Assembly: GCF_019703515.2 (NCBI RefSeq)
Contig: NC_059379.1
Span: 22,557,880-22,621,879 of the forward strand
Origin: Myxocyprinus asiaticus
Taxonomy: Eukaryota; Chordata; Actinopteri; Cypriniformes; Catostomidae
Reading direction: 5' to 3'
DNA: 64,000 bases
Both the position numbers and the translations under genes were made by a program. The notes under the pieces were generated by a model. The model had not been told where the DNA came from, ran no database searches, and was given only the letters and a program-made list of their open reading frames with translations. Shown piece after piece: positions 1 through 13,300 of the stretch (the stretch's first letter is position 1; each line of letters begins with the position of its first letter).

Positions 1-360
1 CTAAAAACAATTATGATTTCAAGCTTGATTGCACTTCTTAGTGCTTGACCCATGCACAGATGAGCTTGAAATGTAAGTGTAATTGAAAAAGTGTACTCGA
101 GCTTGAAATTATGATCGACAAGGAGACTGATGATGTCAAGATTTCTAGTGAAAAAGAGTTCTATTTCGGACTGTGGATTGGAGCTTCAAAATTTTGGTCA
201 CCATTCACTTGCAATGTATGGACCTACAGAGCTGAGATATTCTTCTAAAAATCTTCATTTGTGTTCTGCAGAAGAAATAAAGTCATACACATCTGGGATG
301 TCATGAAGGTGAGTAAATAATGAGAGAATTTTCATTTTTGAGTGAACTGTTCCTTTAACT
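1..360. repeat. MITE-like repeat fragment (same family as the 8131-8660 palindromic element)
   Basis: The segment shares long stretches with the right half of the element at 8352-8660: the block around 'ttcatttgtgttctgcag', the phrase 'accattcacttgcaatgtatgg', and the inner 'atgatttcaagct' arm. It ends near 345-358 with an A/T-rich tail that runs into TTAA. No coding potential is seen. The left end is cut by the window edge. This looks like a non-autonomous DNA element common in cyprinid genomes; the superfamily is not assigned. Confidence 0.6.
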
Positions 361-1246
361 ACAACTTTAAAATGCGCGTCTCGAGACACCTGCGTTCTTT
401 TGCGCTGTGTATAGCTTCTTTTTTTTTTTTGGCGTAATAACTTGTTCGGTGTGAACGGCCCCTGATCATGTTGATTTGGAATTGTTTTTTTGTTTTTTTA
501 CCTGTATGCATATCCGTAAATATTCTTGCAAAATATATTCTAGCTATATATTATGTTTTCTAGTTTTGATTTCAACTTAAAATGTTAAAATTTCAATCTC
601 CTAATTAATTTCCTATCTCCTCTTAACTCCAATTGAAGTTAAAAGCCCTTATTCAAATAGTTATTTAACATCTCACAACTAATACACAACACATAAGTAA
701 CATTTACAATGTAACAAATAGTAGCCTATATTCACACTTTTATTTCATAAAGCCTATCTTTTAAAAATTTCTAAAATGTAATAGTCTGTGTAGTTATTAA
801 ATACAATTTATGTACAGGAATACAGAAATGCATTTAAGATGCTCAATATAAATGTGAAAAAGCAGAAGTGTCTAGTTCACAAAAACATCTGGGTTGGAGA
901 AAAGCATGACTCAATACTAGAAAATGGGAAGCACTTTAAATTTTTGACTACAAACATTTGTAAATATTCAGAAATAAAACTTTTTAGATTTCCTATCAGA
1001 GTCTCTGTTCGACTGCAGAAAAGGTTATCTGTCCTATCGGATGTGGTATATGGTATTGAGTTAGATCTTTTTTTCTGTTTTGATACATTGTCTCTGAGGT
1101 AAAAGTTTTGTTAACTCACTCTGCTGATCCAAGTTGAAAGAAGGACAAACAAAAGAAGGTAAATAGTACAAGGTTTGCCTACTACAGAACTAGTGCCTTT
1201 GAGATCTTGATTTCAATCATGGTTAATTCACTAGAACTGATATTTT

Positions 1247-1687
1247 TGCCATATCACCCTGTAGCTCAAGACTGGTTGCCTACTGAAGCTAAGCAGGTGA
1301 GCCTGGTCAGTACCTGGATGGGAGACCTCCTGGGAAAACTAAGGTTGCTGCTGGAAGAGGTATTAGGGAGTCCAGCAGGGGGTGCTCACCCTGCGGTCTT
1401 TGAAGGTCCTAATGCCCCAGTATAGTGATGGGGACACTATACTGTAAAAAGGCACCGTCCTTCGGATGAGACCTTAAACCAAGGTCCTGACTCTCTGTGG
1501 TCATTAAAAATCTCAGGATACTTCTCGAAAAGAGTAGGGGGTGTAACCCCGGTGTCCTGGCCAAATTCCCCCCATTGGCTCTTATCAATCATGACTTCCT
1601 AATAATCCCAATCCATTAATTGGCTCTATGTGTAAAGCGCTTTGAGTGTAGTATCAGAAAAGCTAACGTTCATTCATTCATTCATTG
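1247..1687 (+). mobile_element. 5S-rRNA-derived SINE (SINE3-like)
   Basis: Positions about 1247-1360 match the 5S rRNA internal promoter region: an A-box-like 'gaagctaagcagg', then 'gcctggtcagtacctggatg' and the C-box-like 'ggatgggagacc'. After the 5S-like head comes a unique body with 'gcaccgtccttcggatgag' and 'tgtgtaaagcgctttgag'. A tail of ATTC/CATT repeats lies at 1670-1687. Head, body and short tandem tail are the layout of SINE3 elements of fish, whose 3' part is borrowed from a LINE. The 5' half of the 5S part is diverged, so this is not a functional 5S gene. Confidence 0.85.
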
Positions 1688-1699
1688 CATAACTTGATC

Positions 1700-2914
1700 T
1701 ATGGAATGATGTGCGTCATTCCCAGATGATTGCTCTGAGCTGCAAGCATCTTCAAGCATGACTGTGCATCTTTTCTTGAGCACCATGAGGCAACCAACTA
1801 AGGACAACAATCTGTAAGTGAGCTGCTCAGCTCAGCATGACAGTGAAGATTCACACTTTTAGTCAAGCAGTCTTGAGAAATGGAGACAGAAACTCAGAAA
1901 TTGTTATTCAGTAACAGATATAACAGAAAGATATGATGAAGTTGGATTATCTCAAATGATTTGATGGCTCCACTCCACGTCTGAGGTGGTTTGGATGTTA
2001 AACTAATGCAGCATCAAAAACCAAGATTTCCTCTCTGATCTTTTTGCAGAAAATGCATCCAGGGTCTAGAAACAGTTTTCAGGATTTTCGGAATGTCTGT
2101 TTCGATGAAATACTGGAAAGTGTGAGCACTGTGTGGTTCTTGATCAGTTTTATGTTGGCTTTGGCAGTGTGTGTAATTCTTCATTTCATGTGAGCAGGTT
2201 TTGCCTCATGTTCACTGACAGTGCAACATGTTTCTTTTGTACAAAGGTGATTGTTGCCCATGGCGGGAACTGGATTATTATGCCTTGTGACAGGTTTTCC
2301 CTCAACCTCATTCCCTTAAAACTAATTAGTGATTTAATGAAATGTTGACCTTGAAGCAGAGTTACTGCTCAGACCACAGAGGAAGACTGTGAAATCTGAA
2401 GTTGAACTTTCCTCATCAACACAAAATCCTCAACACATCCACGGAAGCTCATACACAAATCCTGGTATGAGAGCAGACATCTGGCTTTTGTAGACGTTCT
2501 TTGCTCTTTGACCCTGTTCTTGGACAGGAGAACAAGTTTACGTTGTCGTTTTTCCACATAATTGATCCTGAGGTTGTGTTTTTATAAAGATGAGCAGGAT
2601 AATGTCCCATTCTCACTCTCTTTAATGACTGATTTAGCCTGATGTGATGACTGCACTGTCCCCATTGAGTTAATGTGGCCTGAGGGGCCATTCCTGCATT
2701 TCGGTCTGAACACTCACATCATTGTTGTCTGAGAGAGGAGCGTTCTGCTGCAGTTACACAAAGATCAGAGATGAAGCCAGTAAACTGGGACAGAAAAGAA
2801 ACCATGAGAAACCAGGAGTTCCAAAGTATGACATGACATTGTATTCTTTGTGTATACAGCCTGCTGACAAACACGATAACAGTCAGGGGTGTTGTTTTCT
2901 TCTTTTCCTTTTTC
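1700..2914. other. shisa8 3' flank / probable 3' UTR, no other gene seen
   Basis: Nothing here reads as a gene. Short open frames on both strands have no recognisable domain. Since shisa8 runs on the minus strand and stops at 2915, part of this stretch should be its 3' UTR. An ATTAAA on the minus strand at 2333-2338 is one possible polyadenylation signal, about 580 bases past the stop. No stronger evidence was found. Confidence 0.35.
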
Positions 2915-3375
2915 TCAGACAGTTACCTCTGTCTTGCTGTTTGTCTGGTAGGCCTTGAGTTTGGGATGGGGCTGATACAATGGGTGTCCCCCATAGCCTG
3001 TGGGATGGGAAAGGAACTCAGGTAGTGCTTCTGTGCTGTACTGCCTCCTGTTGCTGTAAGTCTGTCTGCGATTGGAGTGCCCTGGATGTGAGGTCTGCCG
3101 GTGGACGTGTCTTTGCCCAGAATCCCAAGCTTTGAAGGCTGAGTTGGAGATTTGAGAGTGGGTGGTGGTCTTTGGGATGCGGGTCCTCTCCAGCTGGTTG
3201 GTTGGGATTGAGATGGAAAGGGGGGAATGGATGTCATGGGAGGGGAGGACCTGGTGAAGGTAGGACTTGTCTTTTGGGTGCATAAGCACCGGTTGGAAGG
3301 GTACAGGTGGGGAATGATGCTGGGAGAACTCCATTACTGGATAACTTTTGTAGTAGCCTCGGCTTGCAATATCAG
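2915..3375 (-). CDS. shisa8: shisa8 terminal coding exon (PDZ ligand EVTV)
   Basis: The exon begins after the acceptor cttacag and encodes 153 residues, starting 'ADIASRGYYKSYPVMEF' and ending 'TNSKTEVTV' with TGA at 2917-2915. The 'TNSKTEVTV' ending is identical to the end of Shisa9 as I know it. The middle is rich in Pro, Ser, His and Gln, as expected for a disordered synaptic tail. Confidence 0.92.
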
Positions 3376-6300
3376 CTGTAAGGGAGAAGAAACAAGCATG
3401 AGCTAGAGAGGCAGACATAGCACCACATGAGAAATCTTATCAAAGAATAGCATGAAACATTTCCATCCAATATAAATGCCCACTGGTGGATCTTTTAAAT
3501 AGTGTTGTTTGTTGAGCGAAAAGTCCTTCACCAGGTACCTGTACCTTTGGTCTTTGCACTGCAGCATGCATTGCAAACCAGTGATTTTACATTAATGTGT
3601 CCTGAAAGTTTACCTCCCTTTTCTTATTGCTTATGATTGCACAGTATGTGAAAAAGATCCAGTATTGGAAGCATCAGCTTTCAGTGAAGTTCTTAAAAGT
3701 ACATGAAACTGCAACATTTGTATTCCTAAGACTCCTGTTGAGAGCTCTACTGAGAGCTTGTCCATTTTATTAAGCAGTGACTTTATGTTGCCTTAAATGT
3801 TTAAAGGTCATTCCTTAGACATGACTTATCTGTCTTCTCACGATATTTACCTGCGAGCTGCTCACTCTGTCTCACCACATTAATGTCTGCTTGCTGCACT
3901 TGTCCTGTTTGTTCTTGTATTGGATGAGTAAATCAGGAGGTTTTAGATAGAAGGTGTATACATGACATGTGAATGTTTGTCAGGGGACACATTCAGTATG
4001 TATACTTGTGCAGTTATAATCAAGCTACTATAGTGGGTTTTTTTGGGGGGGGAGGGGGTTGCATCGTCGGGATACACAAAAACCTGCATCCTATTGACTA
4101 ACCACCTGCAATCTAGTTTAAGCAGGTGCAATCAGTGAAAAAAACACATTGCACTATTACCGTCCGAGGAAAGCAGGCAGTAAACTTGATTTTATTTCAT
4201 AGAGATGCTTGTGTACATTTTCTATCCATTATGGCAGCAGTGATTCATTAAATAATTATCAAATGATGGAGAAGAGGGTTTAAACCTGGCACATATCCAG
4301 ATGCGCAGTGTAGTCGAGTGCATTTTTGATGTGTTAAAGAGAAGATTCAGGTGGAAGGATCACAGTAGTGGAGTGTTGCCGCACAGTCCCAGCAGAGTTA
4401 GGCAGATCATGGTGGTCTGCTGTATCCTTCGTTATATAGCACTCAGAACCAGCCCACAAAATTGGAATTGTGTCATGCATTTTATTTTTGGAATTGCGCC
4501 ATGCACAAGATTTTGTGGCTGCGTTTGCGCTGTTGCCAGTCCCAACTATATACATACAGTATATACTATATATGAATTTATTTATTTATTTCTATATTAT
4601 TACTTTTCAAACTCAGATTTGTTTTTTAGTATCTCTTATTAAATGCGCAATCATGATTATTAATAAACATGAACATAATAATAACTTTTGATGAGAAAAC
4701 ATTTTTTTGTACGGGATGCAATAAGATAGGGGTTCAGAGTGCAAAGTTATCAAAGGGCCCAAAAAACCCTCACGTCGCCCCTGTACATGACAAATTGCAT
4801 AATCCAATATTTGAAGGAAGGACGTCAGTTGAGAAAGTGCTGGCAATACAGTACACATTGTGCATCCCCTCTGTATTTTCGAGCCTGTGCACAACGCAGA
4901 GGCAGTTGTGGTCCGATTAACATTAATACATGCTGGACAAAGCTGCACTAAAATACATAATCTAGGTCTGTTAGTCTGAATTCGTAAAAACCAGGCTAGT
5001 ACAATTACAGTCAGACTAAAGTGTTTAAATGCTGTTTTAAAAAGATGAATAATTGCTTTAGTTTAAAATCAAACCTTTGTAGTTCTTGTAAACATACTGA
5101 TTGTGCATGGGCATACATGCCCGAAAAACACTGTGAAATAAAAGGATTGAGTAAAATTCATGTAGATGCGCTTTTGGTCACAGCCTCATCAAATCCATTG
5201 TGGGACCCTACATCAAATTTGTAAACTGATGCCATGTGGCATTCTTTCAAGTAACATAGTCATCAAATTGTATTTTTAGCCGTATTTCTCTTATTCATTG
5301 TTACTTTCTTCTTGCCAAAAGGTGATTTGTGTAGATGATGGCTGAAAAACCTTGAGCTTACTCCAAAGGTTATATTGTCAGAGTGCATCATCATTATCAT
5401 CATCACAATGTGCTGACTGGCATCAGATCTTTGTTCAGTAACTTCAGACACAGAAATGTTATGTTTACGTACATATTTGTCAGCTAATAATGTGTATAGA
5501 TTATATATGCATCACTAAGTCACTGAATCCTTGTGATTTTTCTACAATTGGCTTAATAAGTTCCCAGAATCTAATGTTCCTGCCTGAAAGTAAATAAATA
5601 CTGGACAACAGCAAACACCTCTCATGCCCACAAGCTCCCTTTTGCTGTCATTAAAAATGAGTTGTTCTAGGGGGCCTGGGTAGCTCAGCGAGTATTGGAG
5701 TTGTGACCCCTGGAGTTGTGAGTTTGAATCCAAGGCGTGCTGAGTTACTCCAGCCAGGTCTCCTAAGCAACCAAGCTGGCCCGGTTGCTATGGAGGGTAG
5801 AGTAGCATAGGGTAACCTTCTCGTGGTCGCGATTAGTGGTTCTCGCTCTCAATGGGTTGCGTGGTAAGTTATGCGTGGATCGCGGAGAGTAGCATGAGCC
5901 TCCACATGCTGGGAGTCTCTGCGGTGTCATGCACAGCGAGCCACGTGATAAGATGCATGGATTGGCTGTATCAGAAGTGGAGGCAACTGAAACTTGTCCT
6001 CCGCCACCCGGATTGAGGTGAGTAACCGCACCACCACAAGGACCTACTAAGTAGTGGGAATTGGGCATTCCAAATTGGGAGAAAAGGGGATAAATAAAAA
6101 TAATAATTAAAAAAATGAGTTGTTCTTTGACAAAATGCAAGAGGAGCTGTTTGATTATTTTTACAAATTTGAGAGATTAAGAAAAGTAACAGATTGCCTC
6201 TTAACATTTTATGCCTCTTGGGTATTTACTTCATAAAGCATCACTTTGAATGAAGCTGTAAAAGACAAGGGGATTGCTTTATAAGAAATGGCTCTATGAA

Positions 6301-7302
6301 CTGAAAGAACTAGATTTATCATTACCCTCATTACACTTCTTTTGCCATAATAAAAATCCATTGTCACTGTGTAGTAGGTGTTGTAAGTCTATTAAGGATC
6401 CTGCTGGTAATTCTGACAAAAACAACTGCAGAAAATGTGTCCGGTGTATGTGCACGTCTGTGTAAACGTGTGGCCATAGGCACTGGGACCCTAGTTTGAG
6501 TACTTGTGACACTGAGTAACTTTGTAGTACTGCCCCAAATGTGGTCCTCTCATACCAGAGGGCTTCCCAATTTCTGTCAGTCAAACTCAGGCACTGTTGT
6601 TCATGGCATTCAACGAAGCATGAAATAATTCAACGTCTGTGAATGAAGTGTGTTTGTGCACGTAAGATTTCTTACCAACTGCCTTTAGAGAGTTGTACTT
6701 ATTTAGCGCAAGACCTGGTATGCTGAGGTTGCTCTGAGGATGAGGCAGTCCGACTGGTGTACCGAAAGAGAAGCCAGAGTTGTTTAGATGGTACTGCTCT
6801 GGAATACAGAAGAAGGGAAGAAAAATATATATAAAAAAAAATTTAAAAAAACATTTTACACGCAGATCCATATTTACAATTTGCCTTGACAGAAGATTTC
6901 CCCACAAGATTTTAACTCTGAATAACTTTAAATAAATTTCACATAACTCTAAGTAGTTAGGTGGGTAGATGATGTTTTGAGGGACCTAAAGCCTTAAAGC
7001 TTTCCCACCATGTATGATGGGTGTTGCTGACACAGCAGCAAGCTGATGCCTAAAGTGATGAGAGAGATGACTTTCTAGCATAGAATTTTATAATTCATAA
7101 TGTGCATTTCCACATCTACTCAGCTTAAACCATCCTGCCCAAAACCTGCCCAATGATAACGCATTTTAGTGCACATTCTGAGAGAGGCATGAACTCAGCT
7201 GGTTTGAAGCAAAGATTCAGTATCTTCCAACTTTGGGATTAAATGTTTCCTAAGAGCACCTCTCTCTCACACTTTTGATATTTTTTTCCTTGCTTCTGTT
7301 GT

Positions 7303-7356
<54 letters not shown>

Positions 7357-10300
7357 TCTTGTGCCTACAGTTTGTAGTTTTGTGTGCTTTGATGACACAA
7401 ATTTTTCTCCTTTTCCCTCTGGCCCCTGCCTATTTGCTGCCCTCTCTCTCTACCCTGGTTGACCCCCTGGTCTGGCTCTATTAATTAATTAATGTGCTTT
7501 ATAGATATGTGGCCATTCAGTTTAAATTCTGATGAAATGTAGTTTCTGAGTGAGACTACAGCAAGCCTAAATACCTTAAGAAAACTTCTCCCTGAAGCTA
7601 ACTTGAAAGCAAACAATGTTATGAAGTGTTCTTGAATAAATCAGCATGTTAAACAAAACTTGTAGGTCACAGCTAAACATGCCAGCAGTGCATGAGTGTA
7701 CTAAACCAAACTTTGTAATTTGCATACAATTCTCCTGTTTAGACAATCAGGTGAGAATACTTCACTGAAGAGGTGTTCGGTTGTGATGTCAATTTAAGCC
7801 AACCCGAAAGGCTAATTCGCCAGGGCTTAGCTCTTTCTAACGTGTTTTTAGAATAGCATTTATAAGGACAATGGCTAATATGTACTTAAAGATATGTTCT
7901 AGTTTTAATCCACAACATAACCTAGAAACCATCACTCCTTAAATGTGAATTTTAAAACTGTTCTGTAACAGTCTGTTTTGCATAACTATAAACTACATAT
8001 TTGTAAAATTATTTTTATGTGGCTCGTTGTACTTATTTAAATGTTTGCATTTCATAACCAACTACATTTTAAAACTGCAAGCTTGTTCAAGTGTGATCAA
8101 TTTGCGTGGTACCTCAACGGATAGAGCGTTGCTCCAAAAAGCAGATCAAGTCAGCATAAACATAATCTATCAAACTCAAGTGGTTAAATCAATGTCTTCT
8201 GAAGTGATCCAGTTGGTTTTGGGTGAGAACAGAACAAAATCTAACTCCTTTTTCACTGTACATCTTGAGAGCAGTATCTAGGCAGATCATGATTTCAAGC
8301 TCAATTACACTTCCTATAGCGCCATCTAGCTCTGCACATGCGTCAAACACTAGGAAGTGTAATTGAGCTTGAAATCATGATCTGCCTAGATACTGCAATG
8401 GCAAGATGCACAGTGAAAAGGAGTTATATTTTGGTCTGTTCTCACCCACAACCAACTGGATCGCTTCAGAAGACTTTGATTAAACCACTGAAATCGTATG
8501 GATTACCTTCATGCTGACTTGATCTCCTTTTTTGGAGCTTCAAAGGCCTGGCCACCATTCACTTGCATTGTATGGACCTACGGAGATATTCTTCTAAAAA
8601 ATCTTCATTTGTGTTCTGCAGAAGAAAGAAAGTCATACTGGGATGGCATGAGAGAACTGTCATTAAAAGTTTGAGAAAACATTTAACTCGCTTTTAGCGC
8701 CACACAGTGGACATTTAAACTCAGAACTGATATTAGTAAGGAGCCTTGTTACATTATTTTGCAAAAATATTGCCACAGTCACGTAATGTGACATCAGGCT
8801 GAATCCTTGTGTAGTAAGTTGGACAACCATTGTAATCCTTTTGTAGCGACTTATGTTTTCAAAGCACACAGTGGTTCAAAATTCACTTTTGAGGTATGAA
8901 TGTGTGTAAATAAATGGTAAAAGTAAGTTTTACGTCTAAAAGTTGGTTCGCAAGGAAACCCATGGTTTGTAAATGCTAATTCTCTTCCAGGTTTCAGGAC
9001 TACAAACTGAAGAGCTCTGTTGTAAAAAGCACAAATTACAACACTGTTAGAATATTTGTCATATGACCTAACTTAAGTGCGAGACAGGCCGTAATTTGAG
9101 TCTGTTTGCTGAACTAAGAGACCTACTTAAATTCATTCTATATGCAGCACCTCATCAGCCACCCTATATTGACCGTAGAGATGTGGTTCAGGGCACTCTG
9201 ATGCCCCAGCTTGGATGACCTATTTTTACTCGTAAGCTGTGGGTGACAGCACAGGAAGGACATTGATGCAATTAAGGAATGTTAGATGTTGTTGTTTTTT
9301 TCTCTTTCCTGTTTGTTCCATTACTCATTAGTCATGTTTCATTTAACATGGGCAGTGTGTGGGGCCTGTGTAGCTCAGCGAGTAAAGACGCTGACTACTA
9401 CCCCTGGAGTCGTGAGTTCAAATCCAGGGCGTGCTGAGTGACTCCAGCCAGGTCTCCTAAGCAACCAAATTGGCCCAGTTGCTAGGGACGGTAGAGTCAC
9501 ATGGGGTAACCTCCTCGTGGTCCTTATAATGCGGTTCTCGCTCTCGGTGGGGCGCATGGTGAGTTGTGCGTGGATGCCGCAGAGAACAGCGTGAACCCTC
9601 CACATGCACTATGTTTCCTCAAGCCACGCGATAAGATGCGCAGATTGAATGTCTCAGACGCGGAGGCAACTTGAGTCACTACGCCACCACGAGGACTTAG
9701 AGCGCATTGGGAATTGGGCATTCCAAATTGGGGAGAAAAGGGGAAAAAAACAAACAAACATGGGCTGTGTGTTCAACATGAGATGTGGACAGCCTTTCTT
9801 TCAGAGTAAACTTGGGTTACACATTCTAAAATTACCCTGGCATTTCCTGGTGGCCGTAAACACATTTTTTTTTTTTTTTTAATGTTTTAAATAAGTGTTG
9901 CATGAAAGCCAAGAGCGTGCCATTCAGTGTGTTAATTTAGATAAGTGTGACGATCCCTGCTGGGCTCGTAGTTATTTCTTCTCCCTGGTGTTTGCGGGCT
10001 AGTGCTTCTTTTCGAGTGATGAGCCCTGCTCATTAATCCTACATGGATTCACTTGTGCAGAAGGTGGCGAGGGCTTTTAAAACTGGCTCTCATCATTCAT
10101 GTGGGGCCTTTCCCCTATCAAGATTTGTGTTATTCTCTTTTGTTAACAGTTATTGTGTTATTATTTTTTTCCCCTTTTTAATAAATTATATACTTTGAGC
10201 ATGATATCCAACGTGTAGTCTCCCTTACTGTTGCGGCTTACAAGCCGGCTGTTACACAAGTATGCTTTGATTTAGAGTACCAAAAAAAAAAACAGCAGAA

Positions 10301-13300
10301 TGTTCTGACATCATCACAGTTCAAGGGAACTGGGTAATTCTGAGTATTAATTGCATGCAATTTACTTTCATTGAACCAAGCTTGTTGCCTTTGGGCACTT
10401 TTTACCACACTAGCTGGCAAAGCATATTACCATTAGAGATACACCGATCAGCCACAACATTAAAACCACCTGCCTAATATTGTGTAGGTCCCCCTCGTGC
10501 CGCCAAAACAGCACCAACCCGCATCTCAGGATAGCATTCTGAGATGCTATTCTTTTCACCACAATTATACAGAGCGGTTATCTGAGTTACCGTAGACTTT
10601 GTCAGTTCGAACCAGTCTGGACATTCTCTGTTGACCTCTCTCATCAACAAGGCATTTCCATCCGCAGAACTGCCTCTCACTGGATGTTTTTTGTTTTTGG
10701 CACCATTCTGAGTAAATTCTAGAGACTGTTGTGTGTGAAAATCCCAGGAGATCAACAGTTACAGAAATACTCAAACCAGCCCATCTGGCACCAACAATCA
10801 TCCATGCGATTATCTAATCAGCCAGTCATGCGGCAGCAGTGCAGTGCATAAAATCATGCAGATACAGGTCAGGAGCTTCAGCTAATGTTCACATAAACCA
10901 TCAAAATGGGGGAAAAATGTGATCTCCGTGATTTGGAGCGTGGCATGATTGTTGGTGCCAGATGGGCTGGTTTGAGTATTTCTGTAACTGCTGATCTCCT
11001 TCATTTGAGCACCCGGCCGCGACACATGCTAAAATCCCCCGGCGTCTCATCTAACTCGCGCTGGGGGTGCGGGTCCGGCGACGCATCTAACTCACACCGG
11101 ACCCTCACCGCTCCGTTCCTGGACTCGCAAAGATGCCAGCAGGTAGAGACCAGTCTCCAGATGAGAGGCGAGCTCTGCGTTTAAAGGCAGCAGTGTTGAG
11201 GCTGTATTGTTTCCGATGACCGTTGGCTGCTGTTGGGCATTCCAATTTCTTCCATTCATTTTAATAGAAGTGGCTCATCTCTGCTAAATTGTCTCTGTTT
11301 TGACACGAAGGGAATGTTCATGGAACAGTGACGTCCCTTGACGTCACCAATGAACAGTCCTTGAAATGGTCGATTCACCTTATGCACCAGAGAAACTAGT
11401 GCGCAGGTATCTTGAAAATTTTGTCTTTGAACTTCTGGTCTAGCGCATTCTATATAGATTTCTATGGTATTGATGTCTAAGTATAATTAGCTAGAGAAGT
11501 AGATGTACGGGTTGTATAGCTGGAAATTCTGTTATCATGAGTGTTTTAAAGTGTTCAGGGGATGTCATAACAACTGGAAGCAGATGTTTAAAATAATAAA
11601 AAATGTGGGGTGAAAAAGAAGTACAAATCATTTTCTTTAATGTCATGAACTTGCATGTAAAATAATAAGAGCTGTCTTGTTTGAAATTTCATGTCAACTA
11701 CATATTTAACACAAATTATCAAGCTGAAACCTTAACAAATCAAGCAGAATTACACGTAAAACAATGAAACACTTGTATCATGAAAAAGTGCAGTGTGTCA
11801 TAGCTGACTGAATGTGATATGCCAGGACAGGTCCAATTTACCTTTGTGAGTGTCAGAAAACAAACTTTTACAGTGACAGAAAAACATCTCAAGAGCATTT
11901 TAATGTAGTAAATGGGTGGTGTAGACTCACACCATCAACTCTTGATGAAAAATACTTTCTGTGCTCCCATGCGTAATCCACTTAGATTGACTCTTCTTAG
12001 CTTAAATACAAACAGGAAATTAGATGACAAAATTCAGAAGAGCGGAGCACTGAAAAGGGGCGTAGCTGAATAAGGTGAATAGGCAACATGCTGATTATAC
12101 AGAGAACAAATCAACCTTTCAGCACAACACAAAGATGCATCCTTACATTTAAAACAAAGATTGATGAAGCGCAAATCCAAATGAAGGGATCTCAGGACAT
12201 GTTCTTCTAAGTATTAAACTATGTTTAACTTGACATAGCGACCTAAAAATGGTATGTTTATACCATTGTGTACATAACCAAAGTGAGACGCTCTAAAAGC
12301 ATCTGTCTGACAAAGGTGTAGGCCAGGGGCAGACTGGCCACCATGATAATCGGGACTTTTCCCAAGGGCCGGCCACGAAACAGGGCCGAATGGGCCACGA
12401 TAAGCTGAAATGGGCCACCACGTTATGCAGAATGGGCCACAAAACAGTGCCACGATATGCAGAAAAGGACAGCAACTTTTGGGCCAGTTTCTTTTTAAAA
12501 TCCCGGGCCGATTTCTCTTCCCAGTCTGCCCCTGGTGTAGGCCTACATTGGCGCATCTTTAGACAAGCCCTCATAATAAATCTCGGACTGATTGACAAAT
12601 TCACTTGCAAAATGGATTGCTGTGAACTGTAGGCCAATGATTGGCTTTTGTTCAATAATATGCAAATAAACAATGCATTGGATTCTAGTCTTATCAATGC
12701 TTAACTGCTCTGCCACAATAATGTAATGCATTTTAATTATCTAAATATTTGTTTTATAATATTTTATATATAATTTGTGAATATTTAAAGATAACTATTT
12801 CTAATTATTTCATCATTATTGAATTGTTTTTATTTGAGGGGCATTCTCAGCAAATATTTATATGTGCGATTAATTCAATTAATTATTCTGAACACCATGT
12901 AATTAATTCAATTAAATATTTTAATCGATTGACAGCCCTTATCTTATTTAAAGTTGTTTGATAGCTAATTTACAGAAAATGCTGATATTTGTGTCTTGGG
13001 CAGCTTAGTATGAGAAGTTAATTAGGTGGGAGGAGTGGCAATACCGAAGGAGAGAATGATGTGAAAGGAAACATAGGTAAACAAAAGACTTGTGGGATGA
13101 GAGAATATGCTAGCTAGAATAAGGCTATTGTCTGAACGTGCATGCAAAACTATGAACCTTATTTCAGTTATGTATGCAAGAATAATTCCATTCAGTGGGT
13201 GTTGTCTAAATATACTTATTTCCATTTACCTTTTCAAATGGGTGCACTATTAGAATAGCTGTTGTTGATGCTGATGAATATATTTGTAAAGAAGTTTCTG

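Larger units (their letters stand above)
3376..6675 (-). other. shisa8 intron between exons 3 and 4
   Basis: This 3.3-kb intron holds a Harbinger transposase fragment (about 4265-4460) and a tRNA-derived SINE (5669-6110). A possible 36-nt microexon lies at 3886-3851 (see findings). The rest shows no structure I can name. Confidence 0.7.

Noticed and set aside
1247..1360. Functional 5S rRNA gene
   Set aside because: Only the internal-promoter half matches and it is fused to a SINE body with a tandem ATTC tail.
4301..4642. Host gene HARBI1
   Set aside because: Only a 65-residue fragment of the nuclease is left, with no upstream coding part.
5669..5745. tRNA gene
   Set aside because: The A and B boxes are those of a SINE head; the sequence continues into the shared SINE body and sits between target duplications.
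7275..7484. Open frame with a Val-Cys run
   Set aside because: Produced by the (TG)n tract.
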